Of a stretch of DNA of 64,000 bases, positions 23,291 through 34,217 are shown one piece after another. The position numbers and the translations under genes are program-made. Location of the stretch: contig JBAKBP010010356.1 of the NCBI GenBank assembly GCA_037953745.1, positions 1-64,000 on the forward strand, given 5' to 3'. The first letter of the stretch is position 1. Each line of letters starts with the position of its first letter. The notes below the pieces were generated by a model. It made no database searches and was not told the DNA's origin. It worked only from the letters and a program-made list of their open reading frames with translations. The DNA is from Lithodes maja. Lineage: Eukaryota > Arthropoda > Malacostraca > Decapoda > Lithodidae.

Positions 23291-23815
23291 CAAAACTTGG
23301 CTCGGGTTTTCATGAATTTGAAAGACATATAACCCCAAAATGGAGAAACCCGAGCCAAGTTTTGACGAAAGTTGGCTCGGGTTTTCTGATGTTTCAGAAT
23401 CCCAAAACACAGTAACCTAATTATGAAACTTGGCTCGGGTTTTCATGAATTTGTAAGCCATATAACCCCAAAATGGAAAAACCCGAGCCAAGTTTTGACG
23501 AAAGTTGGCTCGGGTTTTCTGATGTTTCAGAGTCCCAAAACACAGTAACCTAATTATGAAAGTTGGCTCGGGTTTTCATGTATTTGAACGGCATAAAACC
23601 CCAAAATGGAAAAACCCGAGCCAACTTTTGACGAAAGTTGGCTCGGGTTTTCTGATGTTTGAGAGTCCCAACACACAGTAAGCTAATTATGAAAGTTGGC
23701 TGGGGTTTTCATGTATTTGAACCGCATAAAACTCCAAAATGGAAAAACTCGAGCCAATTTTTGGCGAAAGTTGGGTCGGGTTTTGCGATATTGCAAAGTC
23801 CAAAAACACAGTAGG
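23291..23815 (+). repeat. 133-bp tandem array built from hairpin units
   Basis: Four units start near 23294, 23427, 23560 and 23693, a constant 133-bp period. Each unit contains GGCTCGGGTTTT twice and its reverse complement AAAACCCGAGCC once, so each RNA or single strand could fold into a strong stem. The last unit is more diverged. The conserved parts are the stem sequences, while the loops vary slightly. No coding frame. Confidence 0.95.
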
Positions 23816-23878
23816 CTCACCGAATGTTTAAACTTGGGGCAACAGTTGTGATATAGGGTGTATCACCTACCTGTGAAC

Positions 23879-24668
23879 GGGTATATCATAGTGTTTACTA
23901 TACCCCTTTAAAAGGACATTAACCTAACCTAACAACCTTACCTAACCTATCCTAGTATTATGGGTGGGGGCTGCCGCCCCCACACCCCCGCTCCCACACA
24001 CCCCTAATAAGGGTATATCATAGTGTTTACTATACCCCTTTAAAAGGACATTAGCCTAACCTAACAACCTTACCTAACCTATCCTAGTATTATGGGTGGG
24101 GGCTGCCGCCCCCACACCCCCGCTCCCACACACCCCTAATAAGGGTATATCATAGTGTTTACTATACCCCTTTAAAAGGACATTAGCCTAACCTAACAAC
24201 CTTACCTAACCTATCCTAGTATTATGGGTGGGGGCTGCCGCCCCCACACCCCCGCTCCCACACACCCCTAAAAAGGGTGTATCATAGTGTTTACTATACC
24301 CCTTTAAAAGGACATTAGCCTAACCTAACCAGCTTACCTAACCTATCCTAGTATTATGGGTGGGGGCTGCCGCCCCCACACCCCCGCTCCCACACACCCC
24401 TAAAAAGGGTATATCATAGTGTTTACTATATCCCTTTAAAAGGACATTAGACTAACCTAACAACCTTACCTAACCTATCCTAGTATTATGGGTGGGGGCT
24501 GCCGCCCCCACACCCCCGCTCCCCCACACCCCTAAAAAGGGTATATCATAGTGTTTACTATACCCCTTTAAAAGGACATTAGCCTAACCTAACAACCTTA
24601 CCTAACCTATCCTAGTATTATGGGTGGGGGCTGCTGCCTCCACACCCCCGCCCCCACACCCCTAAAAA
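23879..24668 (+). repeat. 132-bp tandem array, six copies
   Basis: Units begin GGGTATATCATAGTG at 23879, 24011, 24143, 24275, 24407 and 24539, a 132-bp period. Each has an inverted pair in GGTATA...TATACC, CCTAACCTAA words and a GGGGGCTGCCGCCCCC hairpin. Copies are nearly identical. It starts about 60 bp after the 133-bp array ends. Confidence 0.97.
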
Positions 24669-24882
24669 GCGCATAATGCGATAATAAGCATTTGTAAATA
24701 ATACCGCAAGTACGAATGTTGTTTGTGAGACTAGTATTAACGTAATAAACAATCCAACCTAATTATTGTAAAAAAATAAACTAAAAATGCTAAATAACGT
24801 AAGTACCAATCCCTTGTCATGAACGTAAACCCCAAACCCTAAACCCTAACCACTATTAGACAAAACAATATGAGTTTGTACC

Positions 24883-25821
24883 TTAATGTGTAGGAGGATA
24901 AAGTTTAGCCGCAAGGAGAAGAAAGTGGTGCAATCGTGTTGCTGGATCCGGAAAGGCCTTATGGAAAAGGAAGAGTGACAAGTACCCTTCAAAGTGTTCC
25001 TCCTTCCGTCCAAACCGTGGGACCTTTTCACGAACAGTCCTCCAGTTCCTCTCGACGTTTTGGGTATGAGATCCAGTGTCGGGGTCCACGAAATGTTGCG
25101 AGTGGTTTACCGTGGTGTGTGTATAGCCTTCCAGGGAAAGAGTGTTGTAGGAGGCCCAACAATCGGAGTGGATATGCGTACCTGGCAAAATCCACTCCTT
25201 GATAATGTTCACTAATGTATCTTTTTTTCTATTGTCCACAGCCACCAGAAACACCTTTTTGGACCCTCTTTCAAAGGCCCCAAAAACCCACTGTCCCTCA
25301 ATGACCCGTCCCCTGTGATATTTACTTTGTCCAAACTTTGCCTCATCAATTTCGACGTCTTTTCCTGGGCCCCCTAATTTGTCACAGTGGTCAATGCAAT
25401 AATGAATCGTTACTTCACGGCAGAAGGAATACCAATCGATGAGTGTTTGTTTTGACACGCGGCACTCGAGGGCTACACGGTCATATGTCCCCAAATTAGC
25501 CGAGTAACAATAACAAATAAGAATGATTTTAAAAAACTCTAACTTGGCATTTTCAAAGAAGGTGCCGATCTTAGCCCCGACGTCAAACCTGCACCTGCCT
25601 TTCCTCACGTGTTTGCCGTGAGGTACTCTGGTAACTTTATCACACTTCCATCTGTTTTTCTCATTAACTTTTACATCGGCACCACAGCTGTCACACTTCA
25701 CAGACCTTTTCACCAGATTGTGGGCCGCAAGAAACTCCCACAGATCGTCCCTGTTTTGTAAGGCTAGGTGTAGTTCACCAATATTCTTAGAGCAGCCTTC
25801 ACATTCAAGAGCCGTCTTTGT
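24883..25821 (-). CDS. Merlin/ISXO2-type (IS1595-like) transposase, start lost or in another exon
   Basis: The open frame on the minus strand runs from just after a stop at 25822-25824 to the stop at 24883. It starts with a zinc-ribbon-like part (CDSCG, then RWKCDK and CRF). A DDE core follows with EIDEAKFGQ, IHSDCWASY and HTQNVERNWRTVREK, giving the D, D and E catalytic positions in the spacing of IS1595/Merlin transposases. FHKAF and LHHFLLL lie near the end. The frame is uninterrupted for about 310 codons, but it contains no ATG at all. The start must therefore lie in an unseen upstream exon or has been lost. No terminal inverted repeats were found by eye. Inference: a recently active Merlin-type DNA transposon, or an ISXO2-like gene family of the kind common in arthropods. 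Confidence 0.82.
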   Translation of the reverse strand, partial: TKTALECEGCSKNIGELHLALQNRDDLWEFLAAHNLVKRSVKCDSCGADVKVNEKNRWKCDKVTRVPHGKHVRKGRCRFDVGAKIGTFFENAKLEFFKIILICYCYSANLGTYDRVALECRVSKQTLIDWYSFCREVTIHYCIDHCDKLGGPGKDVEIDEAKFGQSKYHRGRVIEGQWVFGAFERGSKKVFLVAVDNRKKDTLVNIIKEWILPGTHIHSDCWASYNTLSLEGYTHTTVNHSQHFVDPDTGSHTQNVERNWRTVREKVPRFGRKEEHFEGYLSLFLFHKAFPDPATRLHHFLLLAAKLYPPTH

Positions 25822-25829
25822 TCAACAAA

Positions 25830-28470
25830 CCCGGGTCTGACAGTGTGTTCACCTGGTCGTGACGTATCAGCTGGTTCTGACGTATGATCAGCTGATGGTG
25901 TTCCAATAACACTACTTGTGATTTCAGAATAGTGTATTATTGCTATATGTTCGTGACAATCTAGAGAGAAGTGTGGTATTATCGTGCATTATTAATATTG
26001 AGGTCTTGTAACAATATTACAAGTGTTTATAGTCGCCTACAAATATATACAGAACGTGTTGAAGCACAATATTGAGCGTGGTGAATTCGCGCCATTCGTA
26101 AGATATTGGGTTTTAAAAAACCCGGGCGGAGCCGGAGGACGGAGGTATTCGAAGGGGTTCGACGCAATGCTTGAACCGACCGAAATCAAGACAGCACAAG
26201 ACGATGTTTACATTTTTTACTTAGATTTTCGGTGTATTTGTCTGTAAGTGAGTATTTGTTCAATGTGTTGATAACGAAAATCCTCCATGCGGACTATAAT
26301 GAGAAAAATATGGCGAATCTATTGGTGCCTATTTTCATTAATAAATTGTTTCTCATAAGGTGGCACTAGTGTCCTTGAATATTATCCGATTTTTTTCTCG
26401 GTTATTTGCCCCATGCTGGAAATATGTAGGCTTAGGCTAGGCCTATATGATGACAATATGTCATGGAGGATTGGAGGGGGTAAAGCCCCCCCCTCAACAT
26501 ATTATTGTATCCAACAGCAGTTAAAATAGACAGGAACCGGGGAACATGATGGCAAGCGTCCGCCGCTGCTCCGGGACCGGCAGCTCCGCGTAGTATAGGC
26601 TAAACAAAGTGGGCGGTAGGCTACACCCGAACTCTACATTCTTGCCAATTATTGTTAGGCTAGGCTAAACCTGACTTTTTGAACTGACAGTGATTTCATT
26701 TTTTTTTTTTTTTTTCCCGTTTTTCTTTCAGATAGCCTACAGGGTTCTCTTGTAGGCCTAGGCTACTGAAGAGGAGCTGAAATGAGTATTTTACCCATTA
26801 TCCAACAATCTCCACTAGTGGGGAGGGCTATGATTAGCCTATGATTATCAGGAAAAATGAGGGGTTAAAGAGGATAAAATGCGAAAATAAGCTGTATTTG
26901 GCCATAACCGTTTGCCGTGGGATGCAGAATAGGCCCAAGTTGAGGGGGGGCAAAGTTCCCCTCAACCCATTATTGTATCCCACGGGCCACGGCCAGCTTT
27001 TAGGTAAATTTTTTGGGGTAAGGCTATAGTATTCGGGCGTATCGCCAGCTTTGTTTACATTACTCGAACGCTCGCTATCTCGTTCCCGTCTATTTTGACT
27101 TCCGTGGGATACGATAATACAGTAGCTTTGTCCCATCTTCCCCCCCCCCCCCCAATAACTTATTAAAATCAATATCTATTTTACCAGTAGGGAACCTAAT
27201 TAGAGTTTTACCGTCGTCGATAGGGAAAGTTTAATTTTAGAGCTTTATATAGGCCTAGTGCCCATAAAATACATTTGCGATAGTTAAAACAAATTTTAAT
27301 ATGATCTTTGCAACATCCTTATTCTATAATGGCTTTGAAATAATCAGAAAAAATTGATTGTATCATAAATGAGTACGGTACTGTACTACCTAATAGCTGG
27401 CCGTGTGAAAATTTTGGAAGAAGAAAACGGTCAAAATAATTTAACCAAGCCCTATAGCCTATAAAACAAAACACTCTCCATATCGATAGTATCAACGGGG
27501 ATGTTGCCAACGATTTTTGTGTATTTTTCTTTCATATGATTTATGAACCGAGGACCGTCTGAAATGAGTATTTACCCACTATGTGAGACTGTAACCATAT
27601 TTTCTGTGGACAAAACGGTCTTTAAACTTGTATGTATGTATGTATGTATCCAACAATAGGTTCGGTTAGGGAAAATGTGTTTTAGGACCCCTGGGCCCTT
27701 CTGGCAACATAGGTTACCAATTCAATAAGTCAGAGGAGTGTGACAACCCTTCCTGTACTGCATGCCATGACAACCTGTTGTTGTCAACTGTAGCTTATTT
27801 TTGCTTTATTGTCATCTTTAACCCCACAGTTTCCCTGTGGGGAATTGCTGTAAGATTGCTGGATAATGGGTAAAAACTAAAATGTGACGGTCCTTCGTAC
27901 AGTATATAAAACCATGGTATATTAAAGGAATACTGAAAAGAAAAAAATAATACTAAAATAGTAATTTGACATGTTAGTGAGTGTGTGCTTAGGATGCTAT
28001 GATGTCAGGCAAGGTTAATGACAATTTGGGGGGAGGGGGGCAAAGCAAAGCACATCCGCATTAAAAGAGTGTCAAAATTGCATGAAATCCTATGAAAACC
28101 AGTCAGAAAAACCTTGTTTATTCCAAAAAAACTTGTAATTGCCTACTTCTGGAAATTTACTGAGTTCAGTAAGTCAGTTATTTACTTCCTGACCTCCAAT
28201 GGGTATACAGTTTTTGCATAATACAGTAATCTATGTATGTATATATATACTCAGGCACATACGGTACCCCATTGCTGGGGGTGGCCGACTCGAGACAGAG
28301 CCCGAACAGAAACAACATTTAAAGTTCCAATTCTTAGGGTCTGGGACCACTGTCGCGTTCCCTCGCCCATGTCTCTATCTTGTTGCTTAGTAGAATTTTA
28401 CAAGATAAAGACGATTCCTAGCCCCCTGTCCCCAGGAAAATTTTACAAGGGAAGGAGGCATACACTCCCA
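25830..28470. other. No gene recognised; repeat fragments
   Basis: Contains repeat W at 26791-26890, T and C homopolymers near 26700-26716 and 27140-27152, and a possible inverted-repeat element at 27549-27898. No frame has recognisable protein features. Confidence 0.4.
27549..27898 (+). repeat. Possible short inverted-repeat element (repeat W family)
   Basis: The left end GAGGACCGTCTGAAATGAGT and the reverse complement of the right end (GAAGGACCGTCACATTTTAG) are similar, and both continue into TTTACCCA words. The interior includes a GTAT repeat. The ends are imperfect and no target duplication was found. Confidence 0.35.
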
Positions 28471-28841
28471 ACACACTTTTTTCTTTTCTTTTTTTTCTAT
28501 GAGTGAGAGAGGCAAAAGGCAGAACTGCCTTTGGCAAGTGCCTCCCCCAAGAGTTGAAAGAGTGACAGGGCCAAAATCAAGGGACGTTCGAGCCAAAATG
28601 CCTGGACACGCAGAGTTTGAAGCAATTTAAGTCGTAGGAAGAGGGAAATACTGATTCTGGGAGAGAGTGCCAGAGCTCAGCTGTTGAATAGAAGAAAGAT
28701 TGAGAATAACGTTTCACTCTTGGGTTGGAGAATTGCATTGAGTAAGGGTGGGATTGTGTTGCAAGACGGGTGCTATGTGCTCTACGAAGAGGAGGTGGTA
28801 TACACTGAGAGAGCTCTGAGGAACACTGATTATTGAAATAG

Positions 28842-28934
28842 CGGTAGAAGAGTGAAAGAGATGCAACATTAGCGGTAGAAGAGTGAAAGAGATGCAACAT
28901 TAGCGGTAGAATAGTGAAAGAGATGCAACATTGC
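28842..28934 (-). repeat. 31-bp triplication inside LINE G
   Basis: Three consecutive 31-bp units beginning GCGGTAGAAGAGTGAAAGAG. As 31 is not a multiple of three, each added unit shifts the reading frame. Confidence 0.9.
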
Positions 28935-29756
28935 GGCGAAGAGAGAGAGACTGCAGAAAATTGGTGAGTGGACGTGAGTTAATGAGACGGAAGTGCTGTG
29001 TGAGAGGATCCTCCCCACCCATGTGAACAGTCAATACATGGACTCATTGTACAGAGCAAGGCAGTTGAGCACACCCAGCTTCTGGGAAGCTGTTTTAACA
29101 AGAGTGGTAATATGATCTTTCCAAGAGGGATCAGAAGAAAAGGAGACACCAAGAATATTTAGAGAAGATGAAGGGTTAATATGTACAGTATGTTGTATGT
29201 AGTTTTCTGGAAGGGGGCGACGAGTAGACAGATGGAGAAATTGAGTTTTGGAAGCATTGAAAGAAACAAGGTTTTCTCTGTCCCAATTAGATATAGAAGA
29301 GAGATCAGACGATAGGTGCTCCATGGCCTCCTTATGTGAGTTTTGGAGTTCCTGCTGTGAAAGATGTGGAAGGCTAGTTGAATAGTGAAATGTATAGTCG
29401 TCGGCATATGAGTGAATGGTGCTGGAGGTGCAGTTGAGAAGGTCGTTAAAGAATAATAGGAAGAAAATTGGAGATAGGACAGAACCATGAGGAACACCGG
29501 AGTTGATAGGTTGAGGAAATGAACGGTGGCCGTCCAGAACTGCAGCTATGGAACGGCCGGAAACGAAATTAGAGACAAAGGCACAGATGGAGGGATAAAA
29601 ACCGAAGGAGAGTAGTTTGGAAAAAAGGGATATGTGCCAGACTCTATCGAATGCCTTCGATATGTCTAGCGCAACAGAAAAATTCTCACCGGAAGTCCCG
29701 AATGGAGGATGACCAAGAGTTAGTAAGATAAGAGAGAAGTACACCAGTAGAGCGGC

Positions 29757-30217
29757 CCGGGCTGCCTTTCTAAATGACGGAGCTCGTATCCGGGCGATCT
29801 GGCCGAAAAATGTCTAGGCTACCGTTTCTTTGTTATTTTAACTGCTAGAAATTTCCCACGCATCCCTAAACGTAGTGCGGTTTCCAATCTGTAGACTGGC
29901 GTTGAGTAGAGCTCCAAGTCAACTGGTTCAGTTGTGATGACGATTTCCGTGGAGCGAATTTTGCCGCGATGTTGACAATATCGGAGCTTTTCAGACACTA
30001 ATTTCGTCATATCATACAACAACAATATTGATCCGACGTCTCCTTCTTGTTTTCGGAGGTGCGGTGATGAAATGAACGGCTTTGTTTACATGCGTCGGAC
30101 GCACGGCGTTCAGACCAAGCTGAATAGGCTTTCAAGCTTACTGTCTGTTAAAAGGACACCTGGGTACCGGCCCATCTGCCGCGGTGTCCTTTTAAAAGGA
30201 CACCCGGGCTGGAAGGG
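29757..30217 (-). mobile_element. TTAA miniature element of the piggyBac group, left TTAA lost
   Basis: The right edge is CCAGCCCGGGTGTCC-like next to TTAA at 30218-30221, with a perfect 20-bp palindrome at 30184-30203. Internal words (GACGCATGTAAACAA, ACAAGAAGGAGACGTCG, GTTGACTTGGAGCTCTACTC on the minus strand) match the miniature element at 46153-46631. It interrupts LINE G between the DRQHGF and LDISKAFD motifs. The left end near 29757 has no TTAA, so that edge is damaged. Confidence 0.7.
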
Positions 30218-31559
30218 TTAAGAAAGCCATGCTGGCGGTCTGAAAGTAGGTTATGGGAAGATAAATGCTTAAGAATTTTTGAGGTAAGAATAGTTTCGAA
30301 ACCTTTAGAGATGCAAGAAATGAGAGCAATTGGACGATACCTGTAGTTGGATGGTTGAGAGCGGCCACCCTTCTTTGGGACAAGTTGATTGAGAGCAAAC
30401 TTCCAGCAAGAAGGGAGAGGAGAGACAGAGACGAAAGATTTTGTTTAGGCAGGGAGTCAGCACGGAAGCACAGTTTTTTAGTACAATAGGAGGAACACCG
30501 TCCGGTCTGTACGCCTTCTTAGTATTAAGCCCAGAGACGGTGGAAAGTACATCCTTGGAAGAGATAATGTTGGTAGGCATAACTAGGGGAGAGGGAGGAA
30601 TAGCACCGGAATCATCCAAAGTGGAGTTTTTAGCGAAAGTGTTAGCTAAGAGTTCATCTTTGTGAGGGGAAGAAGTTACAGTAGTGCCGTCAGAGTGGAA
30701 AAGAAGAGGGAAAGATGAAGAATAAAAATTGTTGGAGATATTTTTGGCTAGATGCCAGAAAGCTTGGGCTAGAGTTGGATAGCCTAGCCTATTATGCCTA
30801 GCTAGGCTAGGAAGGTCTAGCTTTAACTTGGAATGACTTAAGACCTAACTGACCTCACCTCTCCTATTCACTACAGGGTATTTGGGTGCAAGCAGCGAGC
30901 TTTTTTATATATTGTTGGCGACCCACCAATATATACTGTATATTCCCTAACCTTTATGCTAAACGGTATTCAATAATATTGTCCCACAGTAATTTTAGAC
31001 CAGTTACTCCATAAATTAACAAAATATTTCACTACGAAGTCTTCATAATAGCTGAGTAATCAAGATAGGAATATGACAGTTAACCATCTTCTGGAAAAAA
31101 ACAGACTTTGATATAGCCATTAGTCTATTACAATAAAACCATGTACAGTACATTAAATAGTCCCAATATATTGCTAGACTATAAGTGTATATCAAATTTT
31201 GACAGAAAATGCATTTTTGTGAATTTCTATCTATGTCCATTGCCAGATACCTTGATCCCTGAGGGCATGGCCACAAATGAATCGCTTCGATGCCTATCTG
31301 TCACTTGTCAGCCAGGGCCCCTCCTCCCAGCCATCACCACTTTCACTTGTATACCTCTCAATTCCATCCCTCCACCTTTCCCTCTCTGACCTTCCACCTC
31401 ACTCTCATACACTCTTTTAGTCATTCCTGCACTCATACACTCCACATGACCAAACCACCTCAAGGTGTTCCCCCTTCACACTCTCCAGCACATCAATGCC
31501 ACATCATTCTTGCACTTTTTCAGTTGTCTGTGTCTCTCTCCATGTGCACTTCTCAAGTC

Positions 31560-31750
31560 ACTCATGTCCACCCCTTTCACGTTGGGGGAGCTGCACCAAG
31601 GGGCAGACTAAGAAAGACATGGGATCATATCTTACGGTCTGATCTTGGATAAAACAAAAATTGACAAGTGAGGCAGCTCTGAACAGGGCTGAGACCGGAA
31701 CCGCTCTTCATGTGGAGCACGTTGTCTAAAAAATTATGTATGTACTGTAT
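31560..31750 (+). pseudogene. LINE family K C-terminal tail
   Basis: Encodes GGAAPRGRLRKTWDHILRSD before stops, then AAGTGAGGCAGCTCTGAACA-type sequence and an ATGTATGTA tail. The same family is on the minus strand at 61905-62280, where the frame is longer. Confidence 0.65.
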
Positions 31751-31880
31751 TGTATTTACTGTATGTTTACCATCGTCCATGCTTCACTCCCGTACTTCAA
31801 TGTTGGGATTACCACAATATCATGCAGTGCTGTAACATCTTTACTACTAATCTTAATATCAAGTAATGCCACTTGAGAAA

Positions 31881-32039
31881 AACCTCATACAACCCACTCG
31901 GGATTCGAACCCTGGACCATGTGATCAACAGGAACTCGTGCTAAGGCCTCTTTTGTGGCCAGTGTGGTGTAGTGCTGTAGCACGAATTCCTGTTGATCAC
32001 ATGGTCCAGGGTTCGAATCCCGGGTGGGTTTTATGAGAT
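31881..32039. repeat. Palindromic pair of tRNA-like SINE heads
   Basis: Arms 31881-31943 and 31977-32039 are inverted copies matching at about 58 of 63 positions, with a 33-nt spacer. Each carries a B-box GGTTCGAATCCC. The right arm is preceded by an A-box-like TGGTGTAGTGC. It is a head-to-head arrangement that could form a long hairpin. Confidence 0.85.
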
Positions 32040-32563
32040 CTTTACAACCGGTACTACTGTATTCCCACATGTGACCCCTATTCCTTGTCACTGCTTTTGG
32101 CATTTTTACAACCCTCCTCCCCTGCTATGCTCCCTTTTTCACTTCATTCTATCTAACTCCCATCCTTACGCATCACACTACCCAAGTACTGTACTGTACT
32201 TAAAAGAATGGACGTCATTCTTTACCTCTCCATTTTATTTCACTTCACACTGTGACTGCATCTCTCTCAAAGACCTTAACCTTAGGCTACTCTTTACCAC
32301 ATTGACTTTCAGGTTCCATTTCTCACACACAGCACCAAACGTATTTACCAAACCCTGCAACTCTCATTCATTATTACTCATCAGCACTGTATCATCAGCA
32401 AACAGTAGCACAGGTAACTTCCATGAAAGACCTATCAATCAATTACTGTATGTAAAGCTCTCAGTGACATACACATACATGTATACTTCATAAGCAGCTT
32501 TGTTTTTTTCTAGCTAGAATAAAAAGATGAAAATTTTTCCTGTAGCAAAAACAAGCAACAACT

Positions 32564-33049
32564 TTAACCCCTTATTAGCGGGGCTCGACTTAAGTCCGTA
32601 TAGAGAACACCTGCCCAAAGAGCGGGGCCCGACTTAAGTCTGTGTGCAATTTTGGAGCAATATTGCCTCTGAGAGAGAGATGAGCGGTGGGCGGAGCGTA
32701 GGTCGGGCTCTGACCGTTCGCCACGGGTCCGGCGGGCCTACTGACGTTTACTCCACACACATCCACCCTCCCTCCCTCACTACACAGGGTATTATGTCAA
32801 GAAATTACCGTATTTTAGGGATTTTGCACTCGTCTTGCATGATCGTTGCAAGAGAACGCGTGGTCGTAGGAGGATGGTTCTGGTGTCATTGGAAAGCTGA
32901 ATTAATGCCCTTTCAGGGATACATAATTGTATTAAGCTCTGGCTCTTGTTTATGCATGAAAAAGAGCACTGAAACAAGGCCATTTAGGGTAAAACCACCC
33001 GCTTGGCGGGTAGTAGAAATTCCTTACGGGTCCGCTCGTAAGGCGTTAA
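32564..33049 (+). mobile_element. TTAA miniature element M2, copy 1
   Basis: A 486-bp unit from TTAA at 32564-32567 to TTAA at 33046-33049. The ends are inverted: CCCCTTATTAGCGGGG on the left, and CGCCTTACGAGCGGAC as the reverse complement of the right. The reverse-oriented copy at 60675-61159 has the same ends and interior (for example CATTGGAAAGCT against its diverged complement). No transposase. It abuts the LINE A0 fragment. Confidence 0.88.
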
Positions 33050-33605
33050 CTATACCATCCAGGACACCTGTCCGGGCTGTAACACAACACCTCACACTAT
33101 CAAACACAGTATGGAAGACTGCATAATACATAACCACTTGCGCCAACAACACTACATACAATCCTTGAGAAAAATTATGATGATGCGTTTTTTACTACCA
33201 TGCACTCCCTGCTCAAGAGCTGGGCTATGGTGGGTGCCCTGATGATCAGGGACAACAGTGAATAGTTGCCACAGATTACTAGACCCAACCGTCCACCAAC
33301 AACACTAGCGTCTGCTAATAACACACACTGGCTGGCCCGAGACTTGACCCGTTGACTTCACGGTTTGCAGGCGAGTGCTCTACCAACCGCGCTATGACCT
33401 GTGGCCGTGCTTATAATGTATATATGTATGAGTATGTCTCTGAGAGGTTTACATAATTGATCTCTCGTATGAGTATGTCTCTGAGTGGTTTACATAATTG
33501 ATTGAGAGATCTTTCATGGAAGTTACCTGTGGGAAAACTTGGTCTCGACCGTGGCCTTCCTTAGGAGCTTGGGGCTGTTCGGCCAGGCAGCCTATGGAAT
33601 GATTA
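33050..33605 (+). pseudogene. LINE A, copy A0: 3' fragment interrupted by SINE and LINE H pieces
   Basis: 33050-33175 encodes DTCPGCNTTPHTIKHSMEDC, the cysteine/histidine C-terminal knuckle of LINE A. The last part, 33534-33605, ends GGGCTGTTCGGCCAGGCAGC, the family's 3' end. Between them are a minus-strand tRNA-Ala-like SINE and a LINE H fragment with an internal ~46-bp duplication (about 33427-33510). Confidence 0.75.
33332..33413 (-). mobile_element. tRNA-Ala-like SINE head
   Basis: The minus strand reads TAGCGCGGTTGGTAGAGCAC (A box and D arm), CGCCTGCAAACC (anticodon-like TGC) and GGGTCAAGTCTC (B box). Stems are mismatched, for example in the acceptor, so it is a tRNA-derived SINE or pseudo-tRNA. 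Its body probably extends left to about 33176. Confidence 0.6.
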
Positions 33606-33654
33606 CTACTACTATACTGGTACCGTACCACTGTCCACTACTACAGGTACATCA

Positions 33655-34217
33655 TCATCACATTCCCCAAACCCAACAATGACGCTACCCTCCTCACACC
33701 GCCCCATCACACTCCTTTGCACCCCCTCCAAAGTCATGGAACGTCTTGTACTACAAGTAATTACACCTGACTTACCCCTTTCTCCAACACAACACGGCTT
33801 CAGGCCATTGCACTCCACAAACACTCTTCTTACAGACCTTACACAAAGAGCTTTTGACGGCATCAACTCAGTTAGACCACCACACAGATCAGTACTTGCC
33901 ACACTCGACATTAGTAAAGCCATCGATGCCATCCCCCGCCACAACTTAACAAACAAAATCTACAACACAAACATGCACAACAACACAAAAAGATGGCTGG
34001 CCAACTTCTTAGCAGGCAGATGTGCACACGTATCTTTTGCCGGTCAGTCATCTAGCATTAGAAATTTCCCAAACGGAGTCCCGCAAGGATCCGTCCTGTC
34101 GCCCGCACTCTTTAATCTGTACATGCATGATATAAATACACCAAATTTACCCCAAATAACCATAGCCTCCTACTCAGACGACATAACACTCACAAGCACG
34201 CACCAAAACCCAGACAC
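33655..34217 (+). pseudogene. LINE A, copy A1, piece 1: reverse-transcriptase fingers and palm
   Basis: Encodes LPSSHRPITLLCTPSKVMER, then LSPTQHGFRPLHST, LDISKAIDAIP, NGVPQGSVLSPALF and SYSDDITLTS, the last carrying the Asp pair of the polymerase site. The 5' part of the element (endonuclease) is missing. The frame passes without a stop into the inserted LINE B1 at 34218, which makes a 618-codon hybrid frame that is not a real gene. The element continues at 35693 and again at 57374. Confidence 0.85.

Larger units (their letters stand above)
28478..30650 (-). pseudogene. LINE family G (jockey-like) remnant split by a miniature element
   Basis: Reading leftwards on the minus strand: SSKDVLSTVSGLNTKKAYRP and DGVPPIVLKN, then in shifted frames NYRPIALISCISKGFE and LLSDRQHGF. 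After the insert at 29757-30217 come VALDISKAFDRVWH, SGVPHGSVLSP and SYADDYTFHYS (polymerase box), NILGVSFSSDPSWKDHI, then YSMQFSNPRVKRYSQSF and LWHSLPESVFP at the C-terminus. An A-rich tail on the minus strand near 28497-28478 may mark the 3' end. Frameshifts, a 31-bp tandem triplication and the insert make it dead. The endonuclease domain is absent. Confidence 0.85.
31300..32480 (-). pseudogene. LINE family H reverse-transcriptase remnant
   Basis: On the minus strand the polymerase box WKLPVLLFADDTVLM lies near 32420-32375, followed by FGAVCEKWNLKVNVVKS. HDIVVIPTLKYGSEAW lies near 31835-31780 and LRWFGHVE near 31460. Between these lie a palindromic SINE pair (31881-32039) and a plus-strand LINE tail (31560-31750), both later insertions. 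Stops and frameshifts are frequent. Confidence 0.7.

Noticed and set aside
23291..24668. CRISPR-like regular repeats
   Set aside because: Units are 132-133 bp and nearly identical throughout with no variable spacers; this is eukaryotic tandem repeat DNA.
24820..24850. Telomere-like CCCTAAA words
   Set aside because: Only two or three units, not an array, next to a CCTAA-containing tandem repeat.
33332..33413. tRNA-Ala gene on the minus strand
   Set aside because: A and B boxes are good but the stems are mismatched and it lies in SINE-like surroundings, so it is called a SINE head.
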